From: Pyrenophora tritici-repentis
Lineage: Eukaryota > Ascomycota > Dothideomycetes > Pleosporales > Pleosporaceae
Length of the DNA: 64,000 nucleotides
Reading direction: 5' to 3'
NCBI RefSeq assembly: GCF_003171515.1
Contig: NC_089390.1
Coordinates: forward strand, 6,944,001 to 7,008,000
The translations under genes were made by a program, and so were the position numbers. Below the pieces are notes generated by a model, which made no database searches, had not been told where the DNA came from, and saw nothing but the letters and a program-made list of their open reading frames with translations. Of this stretch, positions 1-12,315 are shown piece by piece (position 1 is the first letter of the stretch; each line of letters starts with the position of its first letter).

Positions 1-2
1 AT

Positions 3-1996
3 AAAAAGCCACTCGACTCTGCTCAGCTTGGTACTGTTGATGATGTGGCGCCCAAATTGATGATCAAAATCGATGACCATCGCGAGTCGGATGCGAATCG
101 AGACCTATTGGCCCATGTCGCTGCATACCGACAACCTCCTACAATAGAGCAGCTACAATGGGTATTGGAAGGAACATACCAAGAGCTGAAGCAACGTCTT
201 GAATCGTGTCGACCTTCCATTCACATCACGCCAGCCAAGCTCGTGGTCTTCTGTAACTCCGATACATGGTTTCAGTATTCTGCCTAGACTCCGCAACAAT
301 CAATTCAATCCGGTCACTCTCCTAGACCCACTTACCTATCTAGGTAGGGCTTAAACTCCTATAGGTAACTACTAGGCTTAAAGCGGTAATCAATCAATCC
401 AATCTGAACCTTCTAGGACCCACTTAATTGATTGTTGCGGACTGTGATTCTGCCTTGGAGAACAACACCAGTATCCATTCACGACTTGCGCACAAATGCC
501 TGGAAATACTCAGCGCTGAACTCGCCTGCATTGATATGGAGGTCTTGGATTTTGACTACCAAGATTGGAAGGACACGATCCAACCCGACTTAGCCTACGC
601 GATTGAATACTGGGCAGAGCACGTTGAAACCTCAGAGGATTCAACAGAGTCGATGCTGAACAAGCTTGTGACTACCTTTTCGCAGAACTGTCTGACAATC
701 AACAAATGGTGGTCATGTTATGTCCAAATGGTGCATTGGATCCCCCTCAGGGTCATCTTGCAATTTCCTCACACAACCATTATGAATATCTTTACATACT
801 TCGGCTTTCACGCGCTATTCGATAGAGCTCTCGAAAGCGATAAAAAGGAGCAGCTCGAGATGTCTCTAGAACATTACGATTGTTTTGAGCAGAATCCGCT
901 TAGCTATGCCATTTTAAAGGATGATGCTCATATGGTAAACGCTCTTCTCAACGCCGGCGTGTTAATCGCCAAAATACACGTAGCCTTCGCTGCAGGTTCA
1001 ACAATACAAATAGCCAAAGCGGTCTACCAAAAGTACAAACTTGGAGAATTTGGACAGGAACTGACATACAACATTCTAGGCCGGGCTACCAGAAGTGGGA
1101 ATAATGAGCTACTTAGTATTGCAATTAACTTGTTGATAAGCAAGAGTAAGGTCAGCTTCCTATGGAGCGATACAGAATTCATCAAATGGGGGATTGCTGT
1201 TGGCCGCTGGGACATTGTCCAGACCCTATTGCTGACGATAACTCGGCCCGAGAACACCGTCGAAAAGATCATCTGCTATGCTACATTACGCCACGAGAAG
1301 ACCATTCTGAGAAATCTCCTCAGCACGAGAAAAGTTGATGAAGCCATCCGCCATCTGAAAATCTCCAACATCAGTGCTCTATGCGGAGCCCTTGAAAACA
1401 AATGCCCAGAGATGGTCAAGCTCCTGATAACGGACGAAAATGTCTGCCTGAAGGATATACAGGGCATGACGCCTCTACAGGTAGCAGTCGCATATCCCAA
1501 CATAGACACGCTGGTGCAACTCCTCGACAGACCCACATTCACCATCAACAAAGGCTCTGTTGACGGCGGCATAGCACTTAACCTCGTCCTCCACAGCGTC
1601 GTCACAAAGATCAAAATCGAATACCTTACGCTAATCTTACAAAAGGGAGCAAGAATACAATACGAAAATTTCGGGATCACCGCACTCCACGTAGCCGCCG
1701 AATTGGGCAGACCAGAAGTCATGGAAGTCCTTTTAGAACAGCTATCGGACGCAGAAGTCAAAGCCCAAATCGACTTTCAGTGCATAAGTGTCCATAAGGA
1801 GCAAGAGAGGGAGGATTTCACTGCGCTGGCGATAGCGGCGATGAAGGGCCATGGCGAGATTGTCAAGCTGCTACTAGGCAGAGGAGCGAAGAAGGATATC
1901 AAGATACAAGGGAAGACAGCTGCGAAGTGGGCTAGTGAAGCAGGACATGAAGACATAGTCAAGCTATTCCAAAGCAAAGCCAGTAAACGAAAATAA
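3..1996 (+). pseudogene. NLR-like NACHT-ankyrin protein, C-terminal part, split by a MITE
   Basis: The frame is open from the left edge, so the start and any nucleotide-binding domain lie outside the window. Residues before the insertion (QLQWVLEGTYQELKQRL, then a short strand ending FCNSDTWFQYSA) and after it (IHSRLAHKCLEIL, then YAIEYWAEHV) match the winged-helix linker that usually follows NACHT in fungal STAND proteins. At least five ankyrin-type repeats follow between about 900 and 1980 (for example GMTPLQVAVAY, GITALHVAAELGRPEV, DFTALAIAAMKGHGEIVKLLL). The frame ends in TAG exactly at the MITE edge (285-287) and resumes after the second target-site copy (447-454). Removing 170 bp, the MITE plus one 8-bp duplication, makes the frame continuous, so the insertion broke one gene. 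Downstream, the first in-frame ATG is at 536 and could start a free ankyrin protein of about 486 residues. Splicing across the MITE cannot be excluded. The family is known for non-self recognition; the NACHT domain itself is inferred. Confidence 0.8.
285..446. mobile_element. hAT-type MITE, copy 1 (162 bp), inside the NLR-like gene
   Basis: This non-coding insert is bounded by an 8-bp direct repeat ATTCTGCC (277-284 and 447-454), the target-site length of hAT transposons. Its ends are inverted repeats: TAGACTCCGCAACAATCAA on the left and CACAGTCCGCAACAATCAA on the reversed right end. Each differs by one or two bases from the intact end CAGAGTCCGCAACAATCAA of copy 2 (55073-55200). An internal GCGGTAATCAATC motif (383-395) recurs in the other copies. 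It has no coding capacity, so it would have been moved by a hAT transposase encoded elsewhere. Confidence 0.85.
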
Positions 1997-2457
1997 CCTC
2001 ACAATCAGATCGCTGTTAACAAAAAAAACCCATGCACAAAACTTCCTATTCCAAGAACCAGACCGCTCACCGACATAACCCTCGCACCTGACCCAAACCG
2101 AAGCTAACCACACCTGCACAAAAGCCCTCCCACCCCGCCCCAGGCCCGCCCATTGGCCACAAAAACCACAACGTTCCAGCCCCGCACTAGTGCACTCCCG
2201 CTAATGCACGCCGCCCAACACCGGAACTAGGTCCCTGCCACGCGCTGCATCCCAACTTCTTCATCGTGGCTTCTTACCTTTTTCCTACTGCTCTTGTCGT
2301 CGCTCCATCGCCCAGCTCCCGCGCGCGCCGTTTATATCCCCGTCGTTGTTGTCTGTTGAGCAGGCATTGAACACGTTAAGAGCAGGACTGTGTGAGAGGA
2401 AGCTTGAACGGTGTGAACTTTGAAGCTATACCTACCTAAGGGAATCACGGGGACAAG
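1997..2457 (+). promoter_or_regulatory. Intergenic region with the presumed coactosin promoter
   Basis: No gene is seen here. The stretch is C-rich on the + strand, with a GC-rich segment around 2310-2330 followed by a TATA-like TTTATATCCCC near 2331. The coactosin ATG follows about 120 bp later. No other structure stands out. Confidence 0.4.
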
Positions 2458-3394
2458 ATGCCAGCTCCATCTGATATCCTGAATGACCCGGATATCGCGC
2501 AGGCGTATGAGGATGTGAGGTCGGATAAGTCGGAGACTACGTGGTTGATTCTAAAGGTATGTTGATGTTGTTTTCTTCCATGTATGTATGCTTAGTTCTG
2601 GCGGTCACCGCTATACATGCACAATTGCTGCACGTGTAAAGAGTACTTTTCAATCGCTGGCAACATCAAGACAACTGCGAGAAACAAAAAACAAGAAAAA
2701 GCATGTGCCACGTGGTCTTTACATTCAACATCCCGAAGCCATTCAACTCACTATATGCTGCATTTGCTGTCTGGGACCGTCGAGCTGGATGTGAAATTGA
2801 TGCTGACTGTACCTACTCAGTATGCATCAGCCACATCCGACAACCTCACCCTCGCCAACACAGGCACGGGCGACATTGCCGAAATGACGCAAAGCCTCGG
2901 CGACGATGAAGCAGCCTACGCCTACGTGCGCATGAAACTCGGCAACGACGAGTATAGCGAACGTGTCAAGTTTGCTTTTGTGGTGTGGCAGGGTATGTTC
3001 CCCTCTCTCCTTTACCTTGTCCCCAATTCCGTTCTTCCCATAAGCGACGCTTAATCGCTTTTGTTGAATCCAAAAGCCCTTGGTGTGTGTGTGTTGACTG
3101 TTTGAATGCAGGCCCCCAAACAAAAGTCATGCGCAAAGCCAAAATGAGCTTCCAGAGCGGCCAGGTCAAGCAGGTGATTAGGACGTATGCGGTTGAGATA
3201 CAGACGGGGGATAAGAAGGATTTGGATGCCGAGGCTGTGACGCTCAAGTTGAGGAAGGCCATGGGCGCGAATTGTAAGTTTGATCATTTCCCTCTCCTTA
3301 TCTTTTTGGCGTGCATGTAGGAATTGCAAATGGCGTAGGATGTTTGGTTGACTAATCATGTTTGGTAGATGATCGGCAAACTACGAATTACTAG
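2458..3394 (+). CDS. Coactosin (ADF-H domain actin-binding protein)
   Basis: Four exons are read by eye: 2458-2556, 2821-2992, 3112-3273 and 3369-3394, all GT-AG, giving 152 residues, the usual coactosin size. The protein begins MPAPSDILNDPDIAQAYEDV, continues with the conserved DKSETTWLIL stretch, and carries the family signatures TGTGDIAEM, AYAYVRM, FAFVVWQG and KVMRKAKMSF. It ends in a C-terminal helix (LDAEAVTLKLRKAMGAN). ADF-H proteins of this type bind filamentous actin in the cytosol and modulate filament turnover. Intron 1 (264 nt) is long for this genome and has a CTGAC branch site near its 3' end; the others are about 95-120 nt. The start is fixed by the conserved N-terminus and the splice phase. 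No lesion is seen. Confidence 0.9.
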
Positions 3395-3520
3395 AGGCAC
3401 TGGGTGGGTATGGCGGTTGGAGAATTGGCTTGGTTTGGGTACTTTGAGAGCGCTAGTCTCAGGATAGGTTATTCGTACTCTGAAATCATGTTCACATCCT
3501 CGCCTGGAATAGAAAGCATC

Positions 3521-3985
3521 TTATCCCTCGTCGGAACCATCTGAACCGCTGCTTGTAAAATAATAATCATAGAAGTCGCTTGGCTCTGATTCAGGTCGTC
3601 CATTCAACTCCCAATCCGCTATAGTTGACGAAGCATAGCCAGCGGAGCCATCGTCGTCGTCTTCTTCTTCTTCTTCTTCCTCGTCGTCGTCTGGTCCAAA
3701 TGGCATCGGACTACTCTCACAAGTCTCCAGATCAACACGGTCCAGCTCCTGGATAATAGCATCTTCAACCTCCTGCTCGACCTCTGTTGAACTAGCATGT
3801 ACACTTGTCCCGTACCCACCATCATCGTCGTCAAAAAGCACCACGCCATCGATACCCTATGCTTTACACATATCCAGCAACACAGGGACCGCTTTGTCTT
3901 CGAGGTCCTTCCAGTCCCATACACACCAGGTCTCGCGATAGCTCAGATCCAATGTGAATCTCTGTAGGAATGGTGTAGCCAGTTT
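3521..3985 (-). pseudogene. Former C-terminal tail of the F-box protein behind two in-frame stops
   Basis: Directly after the TGA (3986-3988) the same frame reads KLATPFLQRFTLDLSYRETW, then CVWDWKDLEDKAVPVLLDMC. It meets a single TAG (3857-3859) and goes on as GIDGVVLFDDDDGGYGTS, with a long acidic run (D/E tract, coded by a GTC/TTC microsatellite at 3651-3690) and an acidic C-terminus ending at 3521. Both stops are one transition away from a sense codon (TGG or CGA to TGA, CAG to TAG). No convincing GT-AG intron removes them. The composition and helical pattern are those of coding DNA, which suggests recent nonsense mutation. A separate small gene is the alternative. Confidence 0.6.
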
Positions 3986-5428
3986 TCAGTCTGCCTCGTG
4001 ACCTTTGACCCACGTTTTTCTGAGAAGCTCCTCACCCGCTAGATATGTGTGGAAGTATGGCATGACATTTTGGATTGCAAAGGATGGTATGTTAAGATCG
4101 TAATTCAGGGTTAGATGGGTGAGCGAAGGGGGGAGAAGATCGCCGAGTCGGGGCCGTGGGCCGGTTGTGATGTAGTCTGCCCCGATGAGCACTGAGAGGG
4201 GAATTTCCAACGTGGTGAGCGCAGGGAAGCCGCGCAGCAATGAACCCATGCTGTTGAGTATTCTGCTCACCTCTACGTGCGGGCTGTGGTTGGGAAACAT
4301 GTCCTTGAAGAAAATCGCACGTATCTTTAGGTGTTGGAGTGTGCGGCGGATGCACCGCAAAGCCCTAGACAGCTCGACCAACCTCAGTGGGGCATGTTTG
4401 TGATGCATATAAAATTCGAGCTCCAAAACGTTGACCAACGGTGCGTGTTCAAGCAATTTCTGGAGAGTGTGTAGGGCCAAAGATGACTGTTTGAGCCTTA
4501 GCGTGGTCAGACAGAGAGCTCGTGGTTTGTTGTCCAGAGGCCAAAAGGGCTTCTGTGACTGCTTTCTCTTCTTCCTCCACAGTGCTATATTATGACCTAG
4601 ACGCCTATCCGCAAATGCAGAAAGCTCCAATGTCTCAACAGCGGGTAGATAGTGAAGAAGTAGCAAAGTCTTTTGGATCTTTCTGAACTCGATAGACCAC
4701 GGCATAGGCGGCCGATTGTAGAGATATCCTGATTCTCGATCCCAATGCTCCAATATAACGCGCATGCTTTTCAATTTAATAAACCACTCGGGCGATAGTG
4801 CCGTTGCATTCATGGCGAACCCATGACGGAGCATTATGGGAAACCATTCGTTGTTGAGCAGGAAGTCGGCAGAGATGGACAGTGACTCAAGGTGTTTGTG
4901 GCAAGTTACGATCAGCATAGCCATGATTATAAGTAGCTTGTTCTTTTCCAACCAGCGATGGGGTGGTGGGTACTTTTCCGCCCGCACGTAGCGCTTGAAC
5001 ATGTCGTTACGCAGCTCTTGACCAGTTAGCTCTATGCTACTATTAGGAAAACACCTGCGGATTGAGCCGTCATCATCGTAGAAGGTGCAGTGGGCTGCTC
5101 GAAAGTCCAGCTTTTTGACGAGCTTGACGTAATTGGGGGTTTCTGCCAGCGTCCGGAGTAAGAGCTGTATGTTTGGACCTGGCAAATTATCCCGATGAAT
5201 GGCTTCTTCATCATGGGCCTTGGACGAGTCACTCAAATCCTTCCTTTCGGTACCGAGACCCATATCCCTGCGTATCTCCCACCTCATGACAATAGTATGG
5301 TAGATGGCTGGTAGGGCAGCCGCGTGTAGTGTCTTGCATGTTTCGGCTACGTTGAGGATATCGAGAGGTTTGAGGCTTTTGAATACGTAATCGAGCAACT
5401 CTTGTGGAAGGTCCGTAACTTGTGCCAT
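3986..5428 (-). CDS. F-box protein (frame continues beyond this stop)
   Basis: The N-terminus reads TDLPQELLDYVFKSLKPLDI, then NVAETCKTLHAAALPAIYHT, a canonical F-box of about 45 residues. F-box proteins dock on Skp1 and recruit substrates to SCF ubiquitin ligases. The remaining ~430 residues are leucine-rich and resemble the irregular LRR-like substrate domains of fungal F-box proteins; no known substrate can be named. The ORF encodes 480 residues from ATG at 5426-5428. The same frame continues after the TGA stop with coding-like sequence (see 3521-3985), so this is probably a prematurely terminated allele or the functional end of a shortened protein. The gene diverges from the sirtuin gene across 5429-6105. 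Confidence 0.8.
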   Translation of the reverse strand: MAQVTDLPQELLDYVFKSLKPLDILNVAETCKTLHAAALPAIYHTIVMRWEIRRDMGLGTERKDLSDSSKAHDEEAIHRDNLPGPNIQLLLRTLAETPNYVKLVKKLDFRAAHCTFYDDDGSIRRCFPNSSIELTGQELRNDMFKRYVRAEKYPPPHRWLEKNKLLIIMAMLIVTCHKHLESLSISADFLLNNEWFPIMLRHGFAMNATALSPEWFIKLKSMRVILEHWDRESGYLYNRPPMPWSIEFRKIQKTLLLLHYLPAVETLELSAFADRRLGHNIALWRKKRKQSQKPFWPLDNKPRALCLTTLRLKQSSLALHTLQKLLEHAPLVNVLELEFYMHHKHAPLRLVELSRALRCIRRTLQHLKIRAIFFKDMFPNHSPHVEVSRILNSMGSLLRGFPALTTLEIPLSVLIGADYITTGPRPRLGDLLPPSLTHLTLNYDLNIPSFAIQNVMPYFHTYLAGEELLRKTWVKGHEAD

Positions 5429-6105
5429 GTTGTATCTTCTCTTGGTGACTGCTGTGCTGGAGGATTTGTGGTGAGGGGTGATGAAGGTTGGCTGTGCGTT
5501 TCTACAGACATTAACTCACGACATGGATCTAAACAGTCTGTTCAAAACCCCTGCCCGTACGTACCAGTCGCCTGCTATTGAAAGCTCCATGGAAAGCATT
5601 GGCTTACATCGAGTAGGAGACCAAAGCGACAGGGTGTGCAGGGGCTTGGGGCTCGTCCATAATTTACTTCCAACCCTAATGTGGAAGAGGCTGAATCTTC
5701 ACTATGCTCATACCCAACTCGACCAAATGGCATCCTTATGATGGATGCAATGAAGAAGCCATGATGGCTGCGGATTAGAAGATGGTAGTAGCCCAAAAAG
5801 GAAGCATGTTGATGGTCTTGGCATGACGCAGCAGGAGCGTCGGACCACCGAGAAATAATCTGGCGGGGTCGCGTACAACGTCGCGCAGGCGTTGCATGTC
5901 ATATGCCCAACCAATTCGTTCCACGGCCAAGGCAATTGCACCTTGTCATCTCTCCGTCTACCTTAATCGCCGCCTTATCTCCATCAACATAGGGCGAAAG
6001 CACAAAGGCCATCGCCAGCAGGCCCAGCAGGACAGGCCGTGGCGCAACGCTGAAGAGGGACGCAAAGGCACGGGCAAAGGCAAAGGCAAAGGCAAACGAG
6101 GAAAG
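5429..6105. promoter_or_regulatory. Divergent promoter between the F-box gene and the sirtuin gene
   Basis: No gene is seen. The region serves two divergent starts. Just before the sirtuin ATG there is a GGCAAA hexamer repeat (about 6073-6097) that stays in frame with the sirtuin and would encode an alternating Lys-Gly tract if translation began upstream. Confidence 0.4.
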
Positions 6106-7395
<1,290 letters not shown>

Positions 7396-7539
7396 AGACA
7401 TATTTCGACGCAAACAAAATAATTTACTTTCTTACACCACCCCACTTCCCCTCTCTACCCACTCTTCTTCCCCTTAAAACAAAGCCCCAACCTATACGTA
7501 CATTCCGCATTCGGACAACTCCCCCTCACACCCTGCCCA

Positions 7540-8418
7540 TCACACGCAACCCTCCCCCCAACGCCCTGACCACCTCCCCCACCCTCTCTTTCTCCGCCCC
7601 CTTCCCCACCGCTTCCCTGATCGCCTCACAATCAAACCCCCCTGATCAGTCACCCCCGTAAATTTGACCTGCACCTGCAAATGCGCTACCTCCTTCCCAA
7701 TCTTCTCGTCCCTCAAAGCCACACGCACATGTTCTGGGCTGTTACACCACTTGACCACCCTATCCCTTCCATCCGGAATACAAAGCTTACAAAACGTACA
7801 TTTGGTTGACCGTCTGTCGAACCAGTAGCAATTTTTCGCATCTTCGGTGGCGAGTTTATATGTTTCGGCGACTTGGTCGATTAGTTGTTTTCGCAGCGCT
7901 TTGGTGTCGTAGCCGCCTGCTTCTTGTTTGCTGGGGAAGTGCGAGCTACTGACGGATACGGAGACGTAGGAAGTGCCTTTTTCGACATAGCCGGTGGAAG
8001 TGGAGTATTCGATGTTGTCGTATTTTGAGGACGAGTTCGAGCAGGTGGGGCTGGAGGAGCGGCAGTGCGATGTGAGATGTGTAGTTAAGTCCGAGGCGAT
8101 GTAGGTGCTGTATCATTGGCCGGTGTGTTGGGGGGCGGAGGAGATTGTGATTTGGAAGGTTAGGGGAAGTGTGGGCTTAGAGGGGGGAGACGAGGAGGAC
8201 GTGGTGGTAAGGAGGGTTATGGGAGAAGTTGCGGACGAATTTTGTAGTGTTGTTGAGGAGGCGAATGAAGTCATGTCTTTCACGGCGGTCGTAAAGTTGG
8301 TCATCGTCGCAGAAGTAACACTTGAGTTGACGCCCGTCAACATCAGCCATTGCGTGCTATTTCCCGTCGGTGGGGTATACGATTCCCAGCTTGGGTATGC
8401 TTCTCGCCCTTTGATATA
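7540..8418 (-). pseudogene. Unrecognised Ser/Thr- and Cys-containing protein with one in-frame stop
   Basis: The reverse-strand frame is open from 8418 to 7540 except for a single TGA at 8113-8115. Upstream of the stop it reads a Ser/Thr-rich segment (TGVNSSVTSATMTNFTTAV). Downstream it reads globular-looking sequence with cysteines (HCRSSSPTC, NCYWFDRRSTKCTFCKLC, VVKWCNSPEHVRVALRDEK) and a basic tail. TGA lies where TGG would give ...HTGQWYSTYI, so one G-to-A change could explain it, and no splice donor lies nearby. The N-terminal exon or signal sequence was not found; the frame closes upstream at 8419-8421. I do not recognise the family. It could be a decayed secreted protein gene. Confidence 0.45.
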
Positions 8419-9581
8419 TCAGTTTCTGCTCTATCCTAAGGCAGTGTCACCTACATCGCGCTCGTGGGTCGTTGGCTGCTACTCTGTACACCAAGATTTG
8501 TGTAAAGGCAATGAGAAAGGCTGTATGCGGGAGGTACGCAAGTCTCATAGTGAAGTTGTATTTCTAATAACTGTATAGGATTGTGGAGGCGACAGGATCT
8601 AATATAGTCCTGCCGAGTCCGTGGGCGTGCAGTGTTGAGTAGGTATTGAAGCACCGATGCTCAAATGTGTCAGTGAAGTCACGGTCACACATGCGTCGCT
8701 TGAAGGATATCGTCGTACTTCTATGATAATAGTGACATAAATTTGGTCTATGTGATGGATTTCAGAGTCTCTCAAGGTCTACCGCCCGTCTACCACCTCT
8801 TTCTTCTATCTTGTCACGTATTATAGAGATCAATATGGTAGAGGAGGTTGTTTGTCATCCCTAATAATTCATCAAACTTCTAAGTAAAACGATCCCAAGG
8901 CAGTCCAGTGGCTTGGAAGATACCACGTTTGTATCGCCATCAGCTTCCCCAAACTCACAAAAATGGAAAAACCTGATTTTGGTCTCTTTTGTGTTGCTGT
9001 AGGTAGAACTCATCTTTTTCTGTCGTTGCCAAAATGAGATCGTAGGTGTAAATGCGGCGTAGTCTGCGAAGGCATGCCGACACGTGCCCTGTCCGAAGTC
9101 GGCAGTCAGAGCCGGGGGAGGAGCTGTCACACATTCGCGGGACGCCTTGCTGCCCAGCTCAACACCATGTCAAATGCCAAGTCGCGAGAAGGAAACTAGT
9201 GATCCAAACAACAGGATCTTGTGTCTGAGAATTTCGGCCCTTCTCTCATCGATCAAATACCGCCCAGGAGTCGTATTTCTGCATACAAAGCGGGGTCGAC
9301 ACCTTCCGCGCCACATGTCCATGACTCGGGAGTGCTACGGTAGCTTCAACGCTATACCCGGGAAGGGGCTTTCCTTTCTGAGTTTGTATAACATACCACG
9401 AAATGTCCCACTTCTTTCCTGGGTCCTGGTTTTTCGACGTGTTCGCTTGCAGTGACAACCTACCTTGTTGGCAAGTACTGCGAGACAGTCCATCCTTTTC
9501 GAGGAAACCTTCCCCTGCATCCGTCACCTCATCCGGAATACCTCGTCTTAATCCTTACTGCCAACACACCTATCAGTCGCC
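8419..9581. other. Intergenic, no gene seen
   Basis: Only short overlapping frames without family signatures occur here. The last ~150 bp lead into the dehydrogenase at 9582 and presumably hold its promoter. A missing first exon of the ORF at 7540-8418 could lie in the left part. Confidence 0.4.
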
Positions 9582-10387
9582 ATGTCGGTCAAGGGAAAAG
9601 TCTTCACTATAACGGGGGCAGCGTCGGGAATGGGCCTCGAAACGGCGAGGCTATTTGCGAGCAAAGGCGCAACACTATCTCTTGCTGACATCCAAGAGAA
9701 GCCTCTCAAGGAGCTTGAAGCTGAACTACAAAAGTCTGGTGCCAAGGTCATGTCCAGAGTCGTCAATGTCAGTAAGCGTGCGGACGTTGACAGCTGGATT
9801 GCGGACACAGTCGAGAAGTTTGGCAAGATAGACGGTGCAGCAAACCTAGCTGGTGTCATTGGCAAGCAGAGCAGCGTCGCTACCATCGAGGAAGTCGACG
9901 ATGACGACTGGGACTTTATCATGGGAGTAAACGTTGTAGGTTTGCGGAACTGTCTCCGCGCAGAGGTTCCGCATATGAATGAGGGAAGCGCCATCCTCAA
10001 TGCTGCAAGTATCCTGGGTCTTGTTGGTGCACCCAAACAGCTTGCGTATTGCGCATCGAAGCATGCTGTCGTTGGCATGACTAGATCCGCAGCAAAAGAG
10101 CTAGGCCCGAAGAACATCCGAGTCAACTGCATTTGCCCGTGAGTTATCTTCCTAGCCGCTGTAGGAGGTGTATATCTGTCCTAACCGAGAACAGGGGTCC
10201 AGTTGATACAGCAATGCTGAGAAAGTCCTATGAGCTTCAAGGGACGGTGGTGGATTACTCATGGCTCCCACTTGGACGGGCGGCGCATCAAAAAGAAGTA
10301 CCACCGCTGATTGAATTCTTGCTTACAGACGCATCATCTTTCATCACTGGAAATGCGATGCCAATTGATGGTGGATGGTACTGCTAG
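9582..10387 (+). CDS. Short-chain dehydrogenase/reductase (classical SDR)
   Basis: Two exons (9582-10138 and 10195-10387, with a 56-nt GT-AG intron carrying a CTAAC branch site) give 249 residues, a standard classical SDR length. The Rossmann glycine motif TGAASGMG lies at about residues 11-18 and an NxAG-type motif appears as NLAG near 88-91. The catalytic Ser is in AASILG (about 143), with Tyr and Lys in YCASK (about 156 and 160). The C-terminus IDGGWYC is typical. The enzyme would oxidise or reduce an alcohol/carbonyl pair with NAD(P); the acidic residue after strand 2 (LADIQ) favours NAD(H). The substrate cannot be told. It neighbours a second SDR and an NmrA-type relic, but the three are not closely packed. 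Confidence 0.88.
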
Positions 10388-11127
10388 ACGTGGATGTCAG
10401 AGGGCACTTGTGTGGTGGCCTCGGGCAGGGTGGCGTGTACATTCTAGGCTTCATTGAGGCGTTGAACACCGTAGATAACAAGCTACATTTGAACAGTGCA
10501 AAGATATGAAAAACCCTTGTAAGCATTACTGCGAATGAAGGACAACAAACGGTGTGACGCAGGAAGTGTGGTGCAGAAGAGAAGCGGTGCAAGCACATAG
10601 GCGGGAATAGGCGGTTCCCGTGACGGGTGCGGGAACCCTGACCTGCACCTTCTAGTCCTGCACCTTCCCTCTCCAGCGACTTACACGTTGGCTTTCCACA
10701 CCACGACTCTACGGAAATGCATCGAGGCTATGTCGTAAGCGGCACGAGGCTGCGTCATCGTAGTTGCTTTTGGTCTAAAATCGGTCCCAATCAGTCCCGA
10801 ATTCCACAGCCATGGGCGGGACGCTGTGCACCACGTATGGCAACTCGTGGGACAGGATGTGTGGGCTGGACACAACTGGCAACGATGAAAGCTCATGTAT
10901 CGATAGTCAAGGCGTACTGAGACTTCCGGCACGAAAGTGATGTGATTCCGCTGTATGGATTCCTGCGATCCGAAACTACCCCAATGTGCATACCGGATTA
11001 GTTCGGCAGTGGGTCCGGGTGCTGCTACCCGGAGGTTCATAACCCCGCATCAACATAACTACATCTTGTACCTATAGCTTACACTGGGAGCTCAATTGTT
11101 CTGTAATTTAGAGAGATATACTCGATC
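10388..11127. other. Intergenic between the two SDR genes, no gene seen
   Basis: No frame with coding character is visible. The right end must contain the promoter of the SDR at 11128; an AT-rich TTTAGAGAGATATACTC precedes its ATG. Confidence 0.4.
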
Positions 11128-12113
11128 ATGGAAAGCGGATCAAACATCACTCCCATTGACCAGCCTCTAGATGGCAAGATCCTCCTCATCACCGGAGGTG
11201 CATCAGGTAAAGCCACATCTCCCATATCACGAGCCTTTTTGACATAATGATATAGGCATCGGTCTATCTGTAACGAAGCAAGCACAAGCTCTCGGCACAC
11301 GCGTGCTTGTAGCCGATATCAAGACCACCCCGGACTTTGACACCTTTGCTGCCGGCAAACCCAACATCCTCTACGTCAAAACTGATGTGACTCGTTGGAA
11401 CGACTTGGAAAAGCTCTTCGATGAATGTGAGAAGAAGTGGAATGATGTTCCGGATGCATATGCCATCTGTGCAGGGCTGTTCGACCCACCGTTTTCCAAC
11501 TTCTGGGAGGACCCTGAACAAGAGCATGGGTACATGCAGGTCGATGTCAATGTCAACCACCCAATCAAGTTAACACGACTGGCCATCAGGAAGAGCCTGG
11601 GAAAGGGGAAGAGGGCGAGTGTGTGTATCATTGTAAGTAGTCCCCAGTCTTTGATATCCGTATGGGACTGATGCGATGTAGGCGTCTGTCGCAGGCATTG
11701 TTGGAAACATGGCAGCGCCCATGTACTGCGCAACAAAACATGCCCTCGTCGGCTTCGTGAAAAGTCTGAAACCTACCGAACCCCTCACCGGCGTCAAAAT
11801 CACGACTCTCTGTCCCGCAAGTGTACTCACGCCAATGTTCGACGCATCGAAACAGAAGCAGTTCTCCATGGATGCCGATAAAGTCCTGACACCAGATATT
11901 TGCGCGACGCATTTACTAGAACTTCTGCAAAAGAAAGAGTACCCATGTGGAAGTGTGTTGGAACTCACGTTGGCTGGAACAAGACTTATCCCAGAATGGG
12001 GGGTACAGCCACCAGCAGGTGCGGGCACAGGACAAGATTTAGACGTGAACTTCATGACAAACATGCTGCAGCCTATCAAGGATAAATTGGATTCTGAGAG
12101 AGCAAAGGTGTAG
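11128..12113 (+). CDS. SDR family dehydrogenase, 15-hydroxyprostaglandin-dehydrogenase-like
   Basis: Three exons (11128-11206, 11256-11632, 11682-12113; both introns 49 nt) give 295 residues. Splicing the first intron completes the glycine motif TGGASGIG (about 22-29). The nucleotide-selecting aspartate is in VLVADIK. The catalytic set is Ser of ASVAG (about 154), Tyr and Lys of YCATK (about 167 and 171). The order and the C-terminal extension match the fungal group annotated as 15-hydroxyprostaglandin-dehydrogenase-like; the true substrate is unknown. The acidic residue after strand 2 implies NAD. It is similar in general fold but not closely related to the SDR at 9582. Confidence 0.87.
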
Positions 12114-12315
12114 ATTTGTATAGTAGCTGCGTATGACGCGTCTAGATTTACATCACGAATCTTTGGATATGCATGCATGCTTCTTTCGACTCGCGATAAC
12201 CTCACGAGTGGTAGGCTAATGGTATTACAGATCTAACCAAATTATTTCGCGCAGGGTACCTAGTATCCCCCGGACTCTCCGCCGCTTAGCTCCGGGTTGT
12301 GCGGTATAGACCCCT

